Assembly: GCF_900114215.1 (NCBI RefSeq)
Contig: NZ_FOSG01000002.1
Span: 248,001-312,000, forward strand
Origin: Streptomyces mangrovi
Lineage (GTDB): Bacteria; Actinomycetota; Actinomycetes; Streptomycetales; Streptomycetaceae
Length of the DNA stretch: 64,000 nucleotides
Direction of reading: 5' to 3'
The position numbers and the translations under genes were made by a program. Positions 20,077 to 29,400 of this stretch are shown piece by piece (the stretch's first letter is position 1; the number at the start of each line of letters is the position of its first letter). The notes under the pieces are model-generated. The model saw only the letters and a list, made by a program, of their open reading frames with translations. It did no database searches and was not told the DNA's origin.

Positions 20077-20150
20077 TAGCGGGGACAGGATTTGAACCTG
20101 CGACCTCTGGGTTATGAGCCCAGCGAGCTACCGAGCTGCTCCACCCCGCG
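20077..20150 (-). tRNA. tRNA-fMet (initiator, CAT anticodon), copy 1
   Basis: The cloverleaf is complete: acceptor arm beginning CGCGGGG, D stem GAGC/GCTC, anticodon stem CTGGG/CCCAG with loop CTCATAA (anticodon CAT), and T arm GGTTCAAATCC. The mismatched 1:72 position (C against U) and the three consecutive G:C pairs in the anticodon stem mark it as an initiator rather than elongator tRNA. CCA is not encoded. It is identical to the copy at 22138-22211. Confidence 0.97.
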
Positions 20151-20164
20151 CCGTTGTGTTCACA

Positions 20165-20193
20165 ACCTTAACCCACCGTGGCGATCAGTGCAA
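20165..20193 (-). promoter_or_regulatory. Promoter of the first tRNA-fMet gene
   Basis: TTGCAC (20188-20193) and TAAGGT (20165-20170) on the minus strand are 17 bases apart. The -10 adjoins the palindrome GTTGTG-TT-CACAAC (20153-20166), which is also conserved in front of the second copy. Confidence 0.6.
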
Positions 20194-20242
20194 ACCGCGG
20201 GGGCGCCCCGCGACCGCCCACGCCTGCGCCTGCAACTGCGCC

Positions 20243-21952
20243 TCAGGCCGTCAGCTCCTCGTGGAGGGCCTCGCTCAGCCGCGCGGCGCGGTCGGCGACC
20301 TCCGGCGGCCCCAGCTCGACCGCACGGGCGCACCAGTGGCGCCCGGCGGCCAGTTCACCGCGCCGGGCGTTCAGCAGTGCCAGACGCAGAGCGGCCCGGC
20401 CGTGGCCCGCCTCGGCCGCACGCGTCCACCACAGGGCGGCCTCCGGCTCGCTGCCCTCCCGGGCCAGCAGCAGCCCGAGGTTGAAGGCGCCGTTGCTGCT
20501 GCCCGCCTCCGCCGCGACCCGGTACCAGTGCGCGGCCCGGACCACGTCGCCGCGCGCCGCCGCGCACATGCCCAGCCGTACCTGTGCCCGCCGGTGCCCC
20601 TGCTCGGCGGCCCGCTCGTACCACTCCTCGTACTCGGCCGGCGGACCGTGCGCGTCCAGGGCGTCGGCCGTCGGGGCCTGGCGCTCCAGCAGCGCCGCCA
20701 GCCGGAAGGCGCCCTCCACACTGCCGCCGCCGGCCGCGCGGCGCAGATGCCGCTCGGCGGTGTGGGTGTCGCCCTCGCGCAGCAGCGCGATGCCCACCTG
20801 GAGGGCCGCCTCGGTGTGACCGGCCGCGGCCGCCTGCTCGTACCACTGCCGGGCGGCCTCCTCCTCGCCGCGGCCCGCGTGCAGGATGCCGAGGTTGAAC
20901 GCGGCGTCCACGCTGCCCGCTTCGGCCGCCTTGGAGAACCACGGCTCCGCCCCCGCCGCGTCGCCGCGCTGGAGCAGCAGCACGGCCAGCGCGTTGGCGG
21001 CCTCGCGGTGCCCGGCGTAGGCGGCGCGGCGGTACCACTGCTCGGCCTGGGCGGTGCGGTCCTCGGCGGCGCACAGCAGCGCGAGGTTGAAGGCGCCGTT
21101 GATGTCGCCCGCCTCCAGCGCGGCGCGGTACCAGCGCTCCGCGGTCTGCCGCTCGCCCCGCTCGGCGTGGAGTGCGCCCAGGGCGTTGGCCGCGCTGCCG
21201 TCGCCGTCCTGGGCCGCGCGGCGCCACCACTCGGCGGCGCTGTCGGTGTCGCCCGCGTCGCGCAGCAGGAAGCCCAGGGCGCGCGCGGCGCGCGCCTCCC
21301 CGTCCTTGGCCGCCGTCAGATACCAGCGGGCCGCCTCCCGCAGTTCGCCGCGCTCCTCCAGGAGCGTGCCCAGCCGCAGGGCGGCACGCCGGTGCCCGCG
21401 CGCCGCGGCCTGGCGATACCACTGCTCGGCCTCGGCGCTCCCCTCCTGACGGCGCGCCAGAATCCGCGCGATGCGGTAGGACGCCTCGCGGTGGCCGCAC
21501 TCGGCGGCGGCCCGGAACCACCGCTCGGCGCCGCCCTCGCCCCGGTGCTCCAGCAGGTCGGCGAGGGCGTACGCGCCGAGAGGGTGGCCGGACTCCGCGG
21601 ACTGCCGCAGCCAGTACTCGGCGGCCGTCTCGTCGCCGCGCTCGCGGTGGTGGCGGCCCAGGGAGTGGGCGGCGGCCGCCGAACCCGCGACGGCCGCGAC
21701 CCGCCACCAGCCGGCGGCCTCCTCGGCCTGGCCGAGCTGGTGGAGCAGGACTCCCAGGTTGTTCGCGGCGGCGCGGTCGCCGGCGGCGGTGGCGGCGCGC
21801 AGATACGGCTCGGCCCCCTCCAGGTCACCCCGGCGCAGCAGCCGGGCGCCGAGCGCGCTGATGGCGTCCGTGTCGCGGTGGTCCCGGAGGTCCGTGCGGC
21901 TCACACCACCCCCCGTGCCCTCATCTCTCGCCTTGTCCCCCATGAGGCCCAT
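20243..21952 (-). CDS. Sel1-like/TPR repeat solenoid protein
   Basis: A 569-residue protein composed almost wholly of about fourteen 36-residue Sel1-type repeats with the pattern A-x-x-L-G-x-L-L-x-x-R-G-x-x-x-x-A-E-x-W-Y-R-x-A-A-x-A-G. No signal peptide, membrane segment or catalytic domain is present, so it is likely a cytoplasmic scaffold. The run breaks once around residues 415-430, where QAPTADALDAHGPPAEYEE is inserted. The start could also be ATG 21943; neither has a strong ribosome binding site. It sits between two initiator tRNA genes on the same strand. Confidence 0.85.
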   Translation of the reverse strand: MGLMGDKARDEGTGGGVSRTDLRDHRDTDAISALGARLLRRGDLEGAEPYLRAATAAGDRAAANNLGVLLHQLGQAEEAAGWWRVAAVAGSAAAAHSLGRHHRERGDETAAEYWLRQSAESGHPLGAYALADLLEHRGEGGAERWFRAAAECGHREASYRIARILARRQEGSAEAEQWYRQAAARGHRRAALRLGTLLEERGELREAARWYLTAAKDGEARAARALGFLLRDAGDTDSAAEWWRRAAQDGDGSAANALGALHAERGERQTAERWYRAALEAGDINGAFNLALLCAAEDRTAQAEQWYRRAAYAGHREAANALAVLLLQRGDAAGAEPWFSKAAEAGSVDAAFNLGILHAGRGEEEAARQWYEQAAAAGHTEAALQVGIALLREGDTHTAERHLRRAAGGGSVEGAFRLAALLERQAPTADALDAHGPPAEYEEWYERAAEQGHRRAQVRLGMCAAARGDVVRAAHWYRVAAEAGSSNGAFNLGLLLAREGSEPEAALWWTRAAEAGHGRAALRLALLNARRGELAAGRHWCARAVELGPPEVADRAARLSEALHEELTA

Positions 21953-22093
21953 CGTCGCACCACCCGCAACCCGCGTACATCTGGTATACCGCCGCCAAGG
22001 AAGTCACTTCAGCGTTTTGTCGACTTCCCGATACAGCTACCATCCAAACGCAAAGCGCTACCACGCGCCTCTCTTCTCACATGCCCAGGACAT

Positions 22094-22132
22094 GAAGAAG
22101 GACCCGGAGTCAGTGACTCCGGGTCCTTCTTC
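22094..22132. terminator. Terminator of the second tRNA-fMet gene
   Basis: A perfect 19-bp stem (22094-22112 with 22114-22132), core GACCCGGAGTCA/TGACTCCGGGTC, with a one-base apex, so the functional loop must open a few pairs. It lies six bases 3' of the tRNA. Confidence 0.82.
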
Positions 22133-22137
22133 GTCAG

Positions 22138-22211
22138 TAGCGGGGACAGGATTTGAACCTGCGACCTCTGGGTTATGAGCCCAGCGAGCTACCGAGCTGC
22201 TCCACCCCGCG
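22138..22211 (-). tRNA. tRNA-fMet (initiator, CAT anticodon), copy 2
   Basis: Identical over all 74 bases to the copy at 20077-20150, including the 1:72 mismatch and the G:C-rich anticodon stem. Identity extends 20 bases into the 5' flank (to 22231), so the duplication includes the -10 and the GTTGTG-TT-CACAAC palindrome. No good -35 was found for this copy. Confidence 0.97.
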
Positions 22212-22264
22212 CCGTTGTGTTCACAACCTTACCACGGCGCGGAGGGAGCTCGCTCACCACCGAT

Positions 22265-25219
22265 TCACTCTTCCTTGCGTCCCTCGTCGCTGTCGGAGTT
22301 CCCGCCCTCGGGGTTCTTGCCGTCGGATCCGCCGTCGCCGCCCGCCGACTCCTGCGCCTCGGCGGCCCGCTCGAGCGCGTCCTCCAGATCCTGCTGGGCC
22401 TGGCCGTAGGCGTCCCAGTCCTGGTTGCCCAGCGCCTCCTGGCCCGCCTCGAACGCCTCCTGGGCGTCCTGGAGGGCCTCCTGGACCGTCGGGTCCTCAG
22501 AGCCCTCCGCGGGCGGCGGAGTGGTCTCCTCCTCGCCCGGGGACGGCTCCTCCTGCTCCGGCGGCTCCTCGGTGCCCTCGACCCCGAAGACGGAGTTCAG
22601 CGCCTCGCCGAGGGTGTCCTCGAAGGCGGTCTCCTCGCCGTAGGTCACCAGCACCTTGCGCAACAGCGGGTAGTTGGTGCCCGCGCCGCGGACGTAGACC
22701 GGCTCGACGTAGAGCAGGCCGCCCTCCAGCGGCACCGTGAGCAGGTTGCCGTACTCGACCTCCGAGTCACCGCGCCTGAGGATGTTGATCTCGTTGGCGA
22801 TGTCGGTGTCGGAGTTGAACCGGCTCTGCACCTGCTGCGGGCCGGACACCGTGGTGTTGGAGGGCAGCTTCAGGATCCTGATGGTCCCGTAGTCGTCGCT
22901 GCGGGCGTCGGCGTTGACCGCCATGAAGGCGCCGAGCGTCTCACGGCCGCTGGGGTTGAAGGTCGTGGTCAGGGAGAAGGTCTGCTCCTCCTGATCCGGC
23001 ATCTTCATGCTCAGGTAGTACGGCGGGACCGCGTTGCCCTTCTGCGTCGGGTCGTCCGGTACCTGCCAGCGCTCACTGCCGCTGTAGAACTGGCTCGCGC
23101 TGGTGACGTGGTAGCGCGTCAGCAGCTCGCGCTGGACCTTGAACAGGTCCTGCGGGTAGCGGAAGTGGTCCATCAGCTCTTCGTCGATCTCGCTCTTCGG
23201 CTCGACCGTGCCGGGGAAGGCCTTCGTCCAGGTCTTCAGCACCGGGTCCCGCTCGTCCCACTCGTAGAGCTTCACCTCGCCCGAGTAGGCGTCCACGGTC
23301 GCCTTGACCGAGTTGCGGATGTAGTTGACCCGGTTCTGCTGGGCGATGACCGCCCGCTGGCCGTCGGTCAGCGCGTCGGCCGTGGTCTCGCCCAGGGTGG
23401 TGCGGGAGGAGTAGGGGTACTGGTTGGTCGTGGTGTAGGCGTCCACGATCCACTGGATGCGGTCCCCCACCACCGCCGGGTACGGGTCGCCGTCGATGGT
23501 CAGCCAGGGGGCCACCGCCTCGACGCGCTCCTTGGGCGTGCGGTTGTACAGGACCCGCGAGCCCTCGCCGATCGCGCCCGAGTAGAGGATCTGCGGCTCG
23601 TTGAAGGCCACCGCGTACGCCGCGCGGTTGGCGATGCCGCCCAGGCTGACCCCGCTGTCGCCCTTGTAGCTGTAGGTCTTCTCCTCGCTGCCGGCGATGT
23701 AGTCCAGTTCCTTCTGCGGGCCGCCGACGATGGAGTACTGCGTGGTCTTCTCGCCGTAGTAGACCCGCGGCTCGTAGCCGTCCTCGGCGAGCTCGCCCTC
23801 CGGCGGGAGGTTCTTCTCGATGAAGGCCGGCGCCCCGGTCGAGGCCACCTCGGTGCCCTTGCCGGCCACCATGCCGAAGCCGTGGGTGTACTTGAAGTGG
23901 TCGTTGATCCAGTTGCGTTCGGTGATGCCGTTGATGTTGATCTCGCGCAGGCCGACGACGGTGTCCTGCTCCGCGCCGTCCTCGGTGGAGTACCTGTCCA
24001 CGTCCAGGGTGGCCGGGAACTGGTAGTAGCTGCGGACCTGCTGGAGCTGCTGGAAGCTGGGCGAGACGACGTTCGGGTCGAGCAGCCGGATGCTGGCGGT
24101 GGTGTCGGCCGCCTCGCGCAACTCCTCGTTGCTCGCCTCGCTCTCCCCCGAGTAGTTCGAGACCTTGGAGTCGTCGATGTCGTAGGCGTCACGGGTGGCG
24201 TCGATGTTCTTCTTGATGTACGGCGCCTCCTTGGCCTGCTCGTTCGGCTGGACCTGGAACTTCTGCACGATCGCCGGGTAGAGGCCGCCGATCAGGATCG
24301 CCGAGAGGACCATCAGGCCGAAGCCGATCACCGGCAGCTGCCAGGTGCGCCGCCACAGGGTGGCGAAGAAGAGCACCGCGCAGATGGCGGCGATGAAGAA
24401 CAGGATCGTCTTCGCCGGGAGGTAGGCGTTGGCGTCGACGTACCGCAGTCCCGTCCAGTTGTCCGTCGCCTTGAAGTCTCCGGACTTCACCGCCAGGCCG
24501 TAGCGGTCGAGCCAGTACGCCACCGCCTTGAGCGCCACGAAGACGCCGAGCAGCACCGACAGGTGGCCGGTGGCCTGGGACGTCGCGCGGGCGCCCGGGG
24601 TGGTCAGGCGCAGCCCTCCGTAGAGGTAGTGCACCAGCGCGGCGGCCAGCAGGGAGAGCACCGCGGCCGCGAAGCCGAAGCTCAGCAGGAAGCGGTACCA
24701 GGGCAGGTCGAACGCGTAGAACGCCACGTCCTTGCCGAACTGCGGGTCGGCGGTGCCGAACGGAACGGCGTTCACCCACATCAGCCAGGTGCGCCACTGG
24801 CCGGCCGCCGACGCGCCGGCGATCAGTCCCACCAGCGCGGTGACCCCGAGGAGCACCCACTTCTTGTACGGGGCGATGCCCATCCGGTAGCGGTCCAGGC
24901 TCTGCTGCTCCAGCGACATCGCGCTCAGCGGGGGCCGCAGGCGGTGGGCCAGCCAGATGTTGAAGCCCACGGCCGCGGCCATCAGCAGACCGAAGACGGC
25001 GAACATGCCGATCTTGGTCCACAGGGTGGTGGTGAAGACGGTGGTGTATCGGACCGAGCGATACCACAGCCAGTCGGTCCAGAACCCCGCGAACATGACG
25101 AAGAGCATGGCCAGCACGGCCAGCGCTCCCACCGTCATGAGCAGGGTCTTGGCGCGCCTGGAGGGCCTGCCGACACTGATCCGTGGTCCTGAGGGCCCGC
25201 CCGGGCCCCGGTCCGGCAT
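22265..25219 (-). CDS. UPF0182 (COG1615) large integral membrane protein
   Basis: A 984-residue protein of unknown function conserved across actinobacteria. Residues 25-330 hold seven or so transmembrane helices ([37 protein letters not shown] and others). A long extracytoplasmic domain follows (about 340-870), rich in Tyr and acidic residues. The C-terminal 100 residues are acidic and Pro/Gln/Glu-rich with a coiled-coil-like stretch. ATG 25219 (MPDRGPGG) is chosen because homologues I recall begin this way; neither it nor GTG 25240 has a good Shine-Dalgarno. Confidence 0.9.
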   Translation of the reverse strand: MPDRGPGGPSGPRISVGRPSRRAKTLLMTVGALAVLAMLFVMFAGFWTDWLWYRSVRYTTVFTTTLWTKIGMFAVFGLLMAAAVGFNIWLAHRLRPPLSAMSLEQQSLDRYRMGIAPYKKWVLLGVTALVGLIAGASAAGQWRTWLMWVNAVPFGTADPQFGKDVAFYAFDLPWYRFLLSFGFAAAVLSLLAAALVHYLYGGLRLTTPGARATSQATGHLSVLLGVFVALKAVAYWLDRYGLAVKSGDFKATDNWTGLRYVDANAYLPAKTILFFIAAICAVLFFATLWRRTWQLPVIGFGLMVLSAILIGGLYPAIVQKFQVQPNEQAKEAPYIKKNIDATRDAYDIDDSKVSNYSGESEASNEELREAADTTASIRLLDPNVVSPSFQQLQQVRSYYQFPATLDVDRYSTEDGAEQDTVVGLREININGITERNWINDHFKYTHGFGMVAGKGTEVASTGAPAFIEKNLPPEGELAEDGYEPRVYYGEKTTQYSIVGGPQKELDYIAGSEEKTYSYKGDSGVSLGGIANRAAYAVAFNEPQILYSGAIGEGSRVLYNRTPKERVEAVAPWLTIDGDPYPAVVGDRIQWIVDAYTTTNQYPYSSRTTLGETTADALTDGQRAVIAQQNRVNYIRNSVKATVDAYSGEVKLYEWDERDPVLKTWTKAFPGTVEPKSEIDEELMDHFRYPQDLFKVQRELLTRYHVTSASQFYSGSERWQVPDDPTQKGNAVPPYYLSMKMPDQEEQTFSLTTTFNPSGRETLGAFMAVNADARSDDYGTIRILKLPSNTTVSGPQQVQSRFNSDTDIANEINILRRGDSEVEYGNLLTVPLEGGLLYVEPVYVRGAGTNYPLLRKVLVTYGEETAFEDTLGEALNSVFGVEGTEEPPEQEEPSPGEEETTPPPAEGSEDPTVQEALQDAQEAFEAGQEALGNQDWDAYGQAQQDLEDALERAAEAQESAGGDGGSDGKNPEGGNSDSDEGRKEE

Positions 25220-25353
25220 CTGGAAAGCCAAGGTGCGCACCTCGAGAATCGCAGCGGATGGGACTGGCCCCGAATGCTAGGGCCCCACCCATGCAACTTA
25301 CTGAACCTTTACCCGGTTCCCGGTCCCGGGGGGTTCAGCGGCACGATATGAGG

Positions 25354-25944
25354 ATGAACAACCTTCCAATCGACGGCACACCTCTGGCCGCCAGCCCGCT
25401 GACCCGTGCCGTACTAGAGATCGACGAGTACGTCGCGGGCCTGGGCTGGGACCAGCCCGCCCGACTGTTCGCCCTGGTCGACACCGACCGGCTGCGCACC
25501 GAGGAACCCGCCCTGGCCGAGCAGCTCGGACTGGAGGGTGAGGAACGGCAGGGCGGCGAGCCTCACGCCCCGGCCCCCCTCACTCCGGTCGAGCAGGACG
25601 AACTGCCCGCCGGGATCCCTCTGGACGAGTTCCTCGGCACCATCGCCTGGCCCGACGCGGTCTCCGGATGCGCGATGACGGTGGAGCGGCTGATGCTGCC
25701 GCCCTCGGCGGAGGCGTCCGTTCCCGAGAACCTCCAGGAGGAGGGCGCCGAGGAGCGGCTGGCCAGCTGGGTGGCCGAGCACCCCGAGCGCCAGGAGGTC
25801 CGGATGACCGTGGCGGTGCTGCGCGACGGCGCCCGGGAGTCCGCGCTGCGGCTGCGCGAGAAGGACTCGCCGACCGAGGTGCTGACCGGCCCCGATCTGG
25901 TGCCCGGGCTCACCGAGGCGCTGGCCGCGACCTTCGGCGACTGA
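25354..25944 (+). CDS. PPA1309-family conserved actinobacterial protein
   Basis: A 196-residue acidic cytoplasmic protein resembling the PPA1309 family, whose function is unknown. The N-terminal LAASPLTRAVLEIDEYVAGLGWDQPARLFALVDT and internal GIPLDEFLGTIAWPDAVSGCAMTVERLMLP are the recognisable blocks. ATG codons at 25348 and 25354 are both possible. GATATG lies directly before them, so the transcript may be nearly leaderless. It is divergent from the UPF0182 gene across 134 bases, as in other actinobacteria. Confidence 0.88.
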   Translation: MNNLPIDGTPLAASPLTRAVLEIDEYVAGLGWDQPARLFALVDTDRLRTEEPALAEQLGLEGEERQGGEPHAPAPLTPVEQDELPAGIPLDEFLGTIAWPDAVSGCAMTVERLMLPPSAEASVPENLQEEGAEERLASWVAEHPERQEVRMTVAVLRDGARESALRLREKDSPTEVLTGPDLVPGLTEALAATFGD

Positions 25945-26011
25945 CGGCCGGCCCGCGGCGGAGGCCGCGGACGGGTGCCCGCCGGGAGGGCGCCCGCGGG
26001 AGGGGAGGGGG

Positions 26012-27100
26012 TCAGCCCGCCGTGCACCGCGGCAGGCCGGCCGTCTCCCCTTCTCTGATGTCCTCCAGGGCGCCCAGGGCGTCGTCGATCGTGCCGACCT
26101 TCACCAGGGTCAGGCCCTCGGGGACGTCGCGGGCGGCGCCCGCGCAGTTGTCCTCGGGGGTGAGGAAGTACTCGGCGCCCTTGTCCCGGGCGGCGATGGT
26201 CTTCATCCCTACGCCGCCGATCGGGCCGACCCGCCCCTCGCCGTCGATGGTGCCCGTACCGGCCACGAACTCGCCGCCGGTGAGATCGCCGGGGGTGAGC
26301 TTGTCCATGATGCCGAGGGCGAACATCAGCCCGGCGCTGGGACCTCCGACGTCGGCCAGCTCGATGTCTATCGCGAACGGGAAGGTGTGGTCGAGTCCCG
26401 CCCGGATTCCGACGACGGCCCGCCCGTCGTCGTCGGCCTCACCGGTGGTGACGGTGACCTTCCGGGAGCCGGTGGGCTCCTCGCCCGCCTTCTCGGCCGC
26501 CCGGGCGGCCTTGGCCGGAACGACGGTGAAGACCACGTCCTCGCCGGGCTCGTGCTCGGTCACCAGCTCGGCGACGTCTCCCGGCTGCTTCACCGCCTCG
26601 CCGTCCACGGCCGTGATCACGTCCCCGGCGTGCAGCCGGTCCTCGGCCGGCCCGCCCCTGACCACGGAGGCGACGACCACCCGCTCACCGACCGGGACGT
26701 CCAGCTCCCGCAGGGCGGCCACCTTGGCGCTCTCCAGCGACTGGGTGAACTCCTCGGCGTTCTCCTCCCGCACCTCCTCGGCCGACTTGTCGTCGGGGTA
26801 GAGGGTCTCGTGCGGGACGACGGCGCTGTCCTCGGCCAGCCAGCCGTGGACGGCCTCCACGAGGTTCATCCGGTAGTCGGCGCCGGTGACGCGGACGGTG
26901 GTCATGTTCAGATGCCCGGACGGCTCGTAGGTCTTCCTGCCCTCGATGCTCAGCACCGGTTCACCGTCGTGCTCACCGAGCGTGTTGACGGTGGGGCCCG
27001 GTGACATCTCGGCGTACGGCACCCTGATGAGGACCGCGGCGCAGAGCACGGCTATGAGCAGCAGGGTCGAGGTGAGCATCGTCGCGGTGCGGCGTGGCAT
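26012..27100 (-). CDS. Membrane-anchored PDZ and Lon-like (S16) serine protease, YlbL type
   Basis: A 362-residue protein. Residues 8-28 form a signal anchor (MLTSTLLLIAVLCAAVLI), placing the rest outside the membrane. A PDZ domain (about 125-210; VVASVVRGGPAEDRLHAGDVITAVDGEAV) precedes an S16 domain with the Ser-Lys dyad: Ser255 in G-G-P-S-A-G-L-M-F and Lys300 in GVGMKTIAARDKGAEYF. Likely a quality-control protease of envelope proteins; substrates are unknown. TACTGT six bases before the ATG suggests a leaderless transcript. Confidence 0.92.
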   Translation of the reverse strand: MPRRTATMLTSTLLLIAVLCAAVLIRVPYAEMSPGPTVNTLGEHDGEPVLSIEGRKTYEPSGHLNMTTVRVTGADYRMNLVEAVHGWLAEDSAVVPHETLYPDDKSAEEVREENAEEFTQSLESAKVAALRELDVPVGERVVVASVVRGGPAEDRLHAGDVITAVDGEAVKQPGDVAELVTEHEPGEDVVFTVVPAKAARAAEKAGEEPTGSRKVTVTTGEADDDGRAVVGIRAGLDHTFPFAIDIELADVGGPSAGLMFALGIMDKLTPGDLTGGEFVAGTGTIDGEGRVGPIGGVGMKTIAARDKGAEYFLTPEDNCAGAARDVPEGLTLVKVGTIDDALGALEDIREGETAGLPRCTAG

Positions 27101-27125
27101 GGCACGACAGTACGGGAACCGCGCG

Positions 27126-27356
27126 TCAGTCGGCGGCGGGGGCCCGTCCGTCCGGGGCCGCGCGGGACACGGCGGCGGAGTCCTCCCGGCCCGTCCCGTG
27201 GCCGTGCGGGCGTTCCATGGCCGCGCGGAAGGCCTCGTATCCGGCGACCCCGTCGGCGTCCCCGAAACCGCTGGGTTTGCGCGAGGCCCACACGGACCAC
27301 ACGGCCGCCCCGACCGCGGCGACGAACGGAATCAGCAACCAGGCGAGTGCCGCCAC
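27126..27356 (-). CDS. Small single-span membrane protein of unknown function
   Basis: A 76-residue protein. Residues 2-24 are hydrophobic (AALAWLLIPFVAAVGAAVWSVWA), followed by a soluble tail with GYEAFRAAMERPH. GTG at 27356 follows GGGAGG at five bases; the longer frame upstream lacks coding signs. It lies 25 bases upstream of the S16 protease gene on the same strand, so the two are probably co-transcribed. Similar small proteins accompany this protease in other streptomycetes, as far as I recall. Confidence 0.7.
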   Translation of the reverse strand: MAALAWLLIPFVAAVGAAVWSVWASRKPSGFGDADGVAGYEAFRAAMERPHGHGTGREDSAAVSRAAPDGRAPAAD

Positions 27357-27614
27357 AGTGACCTCCCGATCCTCGAGTGCGCCGGAGATACGGCCTATGA
27401 GCAGACTAGATCCCGGATGAGTCAACCGTTCCGGCAGGGGTGCCCTTCCGCAACTCCGCGCCCCGGGAAACCGCCCGCTCCTCGGCGCCGGCTCTGCGGG
27501 GACTGTTCCCGGCCGCCGACGCGGCACACCCCGGGTGGCCCCGGCACAGCCGCCCGGGAGACGCACCGGCGAACTCCGGCCGGCTCCCTCCGGCCAGTCC
27601 CTGCCGGCCGGTTC

Positions 27615-28073
27615 CTAGGCCCCCACCCACTCCTCGGTGCCGTCCGCGAAGGTCTGGTGCTTCCAGATCGGCACTCGGTGCTTCAGATCGTCGATCAGTC
27701 GGCGGCACGCCTCGAACGCCTCGGCGCGGTGCGCGCAGGAGACGGCGACGACCACGGCCAGATCGCCGACCGACAGGTCCCCCACCCGGTGGACCGCGGC
27801 GAGCGCCCGTACGGGGAAGGCGTCCGCGACCTCCTCCGCGACCCGGCGGAGCTCGGCCCCGGCCGTGGGGTGGCAGGAGTAGCCGAGCCCGGTCACCCCC
27901 GTGCCCCCGTCGTGGTCACGCACGGTGCCCGCGAACAGCGCGGTACCGCCCGCCGAGGCGTCGCCGACGGCCGTGAGGACCTCGTCCACGGAGAGCGGGG
28001 TGTCGCGGATCGCCAGGAGACGGATCGGGTCGGGCGCCGCCCGCTCCCCGGGGTGGTCGTACGTCTGTGCCAT
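27615..28073 (-). CDS. moaE: Molybdopterin synthase catalytic subunit MoaE
   Basis: A 152-residue large subunit of molybdopterin synthase, which adds dithiolene sulfur carried by MoaD to precursor Z. Visible signatures are GGTALFAGTVRDHDGG, the Arg-rich CAHRAEAFEACRRLIDDLKHRVPIWKHQTF with the catalytic Lys, and the C-terminal EEWV. ATG 28073 is taken because coding character starts there. It is separated from moeZ and modAB but adds to the molybdenum theme of the window. The 258 bases between its stop and the small membrane gene hold nothing recognised. Confidence 0.93.
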   Translation of the reverse strand: MAQTYDHPGERAAPDPIRLLAIRDTPLSVDEVLTAVGDASAGGTALFAGTVRDHDGGTGVTGLGYSCHPTAGAELRRVAEEVADAFPVRALAAVHRVGDLSVGDLAVVVAVSCAHRAEAFEACRRLIDDLKHRVPIWKHQTFADGTEEWVGA

Positions 28074-28144
28074 GGGGTCATGGTGCCGTACGGGCGCGGA
28101 CGCGCGGCGGCGGCCCGCCGACACGCCGGTGCCACCCTCCGGCG

Positions 28145-29254
28145 TCACACCCGGCGGCGGGCCTTGCGGGCGCGCCGGACCAGGGCCGCGGTGCCCACCA
28201 GGGCGACGGTCGCGCCCGCGGCGCCGAGCGTCGTCGCGTCCTTGCGGCCCAGGCGGCGGCCCGCGACCGCGTGGCGCCCGGCCGCCTCCTCCAGCAGCGC
28301 GTCCAGCACCTCCTCGTTGGTCCACTTCGGCCGCCAGCCCGCCTCGTGCAGCCGGGAGCCGCTGACCACCCAGGGGTGCATGGTGTACGCCAGGTCACCG
28401 GCCGGGGAGGGCGTCAGCCCCAGGCGGTGGAGCCGGGAGGCGGCGCCGAGCGCGACGGCGGAGGGCAGCTCCATGCGGCGGATGCCGGACAGCTCCTCGA
28501 CCTCCTCCTGCTCCAGCCAGCCGTCGCAGCCGACCGCCAGCTCGCCCTCCACCTTCTCCAGCGCCGCGTACTCCAGGGCGCCGGCCAGGTCCTCGACGTG
28601 GCAGAACTGCCAGCAGGGCCGGGAGCCGGCCACGACCAGCAGCCGCGGGGACTCGAAGTAACGGGTCAGGGCGGTGTCGGTGCCGCCGACCAGGACGGTG
28701 GGACGTACGACCGTGACGTTCAGCCCCGGGTGCGCGCGGGGGGCGCGCCGGGCGAGGCGTTCGATCTCCAGCAGGTCGCCCACCCCGGTGGCCTCGGCGG
28801 TCGCCCGCAGCTCCGCGTCCTCGGCCAGCGGCACGTCGTTGTCGGGCAGGGCCCCGTAGACCATCGCCGAGGTGCACAGCACCACCCGGCGCACACCCGC
28901 GGCGGCGGCCGCGGTCAGCACGGTCTGGGTGCCGCGCACGTTGTAGGCGGTCCGCGCGGCGGGGTCGGTCTCCAGGTCCAGGTCGAGGGCGAGGTGGACC
29001 ACGGTGTCCACCGGCTCGCCGTCACCGCGCAGCCGGTCGGCGATGGCCGGATCCCGCACGTCCAGGACGTGCCACCGCGCGCCGTCCACCGCGCCGCGGC
29101 GCTCGTCGAGCGCGATGACCCGCCCCACCTCGGAGGAGGCGACGAGCCGCTCGGTGAGCAGCGCGCCGACCCCCGATGCGGCGCCGGTGACCGCGACGAC
29201 GGACCCTGCGGCTCCGTTACGCGGACCGCGAACGTTTGGCTCCTGGGAACTCAC
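28145..29254 (-). CDS. NAD-dependent epimerase/dehydratase-like SDR protein with C-terminal membrane anchor
   Basis: A 369-residue extended short-chain dehydrogenase. The Rossmann motif is VVAVTGAASGVGALLTERL (about 17-35). The usual catalytic Tyr-x-x-x-Lys appears degenerate: TSAMVYG is present but the Lys four residues later is missing (YGALPD), so it may bind nucleotide without classic catalysis. A hydrophobic C-terminus (LGAAGATVALVGTAALVRRARKARRRV) could anchor it in the membrane. GTG 29254 follows GGGAGA. It is divergent from the DUF2342 gene. Confidence 0.83.
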   Translation of the reverse strand: MSSQEPNVRGPRNGAAGSVVAVTGAASGVGALLTERLVASSEVGRVIALDERRGAVDGARWHVLDVRDPAIADRLRGDGEPVDTVVHLALDLDLETDPAARTAYNVRGTQTVLTAAAAAGVRRVVLCTSAMVYGALPDNDVPLAEDAELRATAEATGVGDLLEIERLARRAPRAHPGLNVTVVRPTVLVGGTDTALTRYFESPRLLVVAGSRPCWQFCHVEDLAGALEYAALEKVEGELAVGCDGWLEQEEVEELSGIRRMELPSAVALGAASRLHRLGLTPSPAGDLAYTMHPWVVSGSRLHEAGWRPKWTNEEVLDALLEEAAGRHAVAGRRLGRKDATTLGAAGATVALVGTAALVRRARKARRRV

Positions 29255-29400
29255 CCGGTGTCTCCCGCGGTTGTCTGTGGGTACGACGTGCGCAGGCTCC
29301 ATCCTGCACGAGAGGTGTCTAGGCTGGACGTAGAGCCCGCCACATCGCACACCATCCCACCGACGTCCCACCGTCCCATCCACCAGAGCCGAGGAACCCC

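Noticed and set aside
20077..22211. The two identical tRNA genes as ends of a mobile element or att sites
   Set aside because: The enclosed Sel1 gene has host-like composition, and there is no integrase or phage gene; duplication of a tRNA is enough to explain the repeat.
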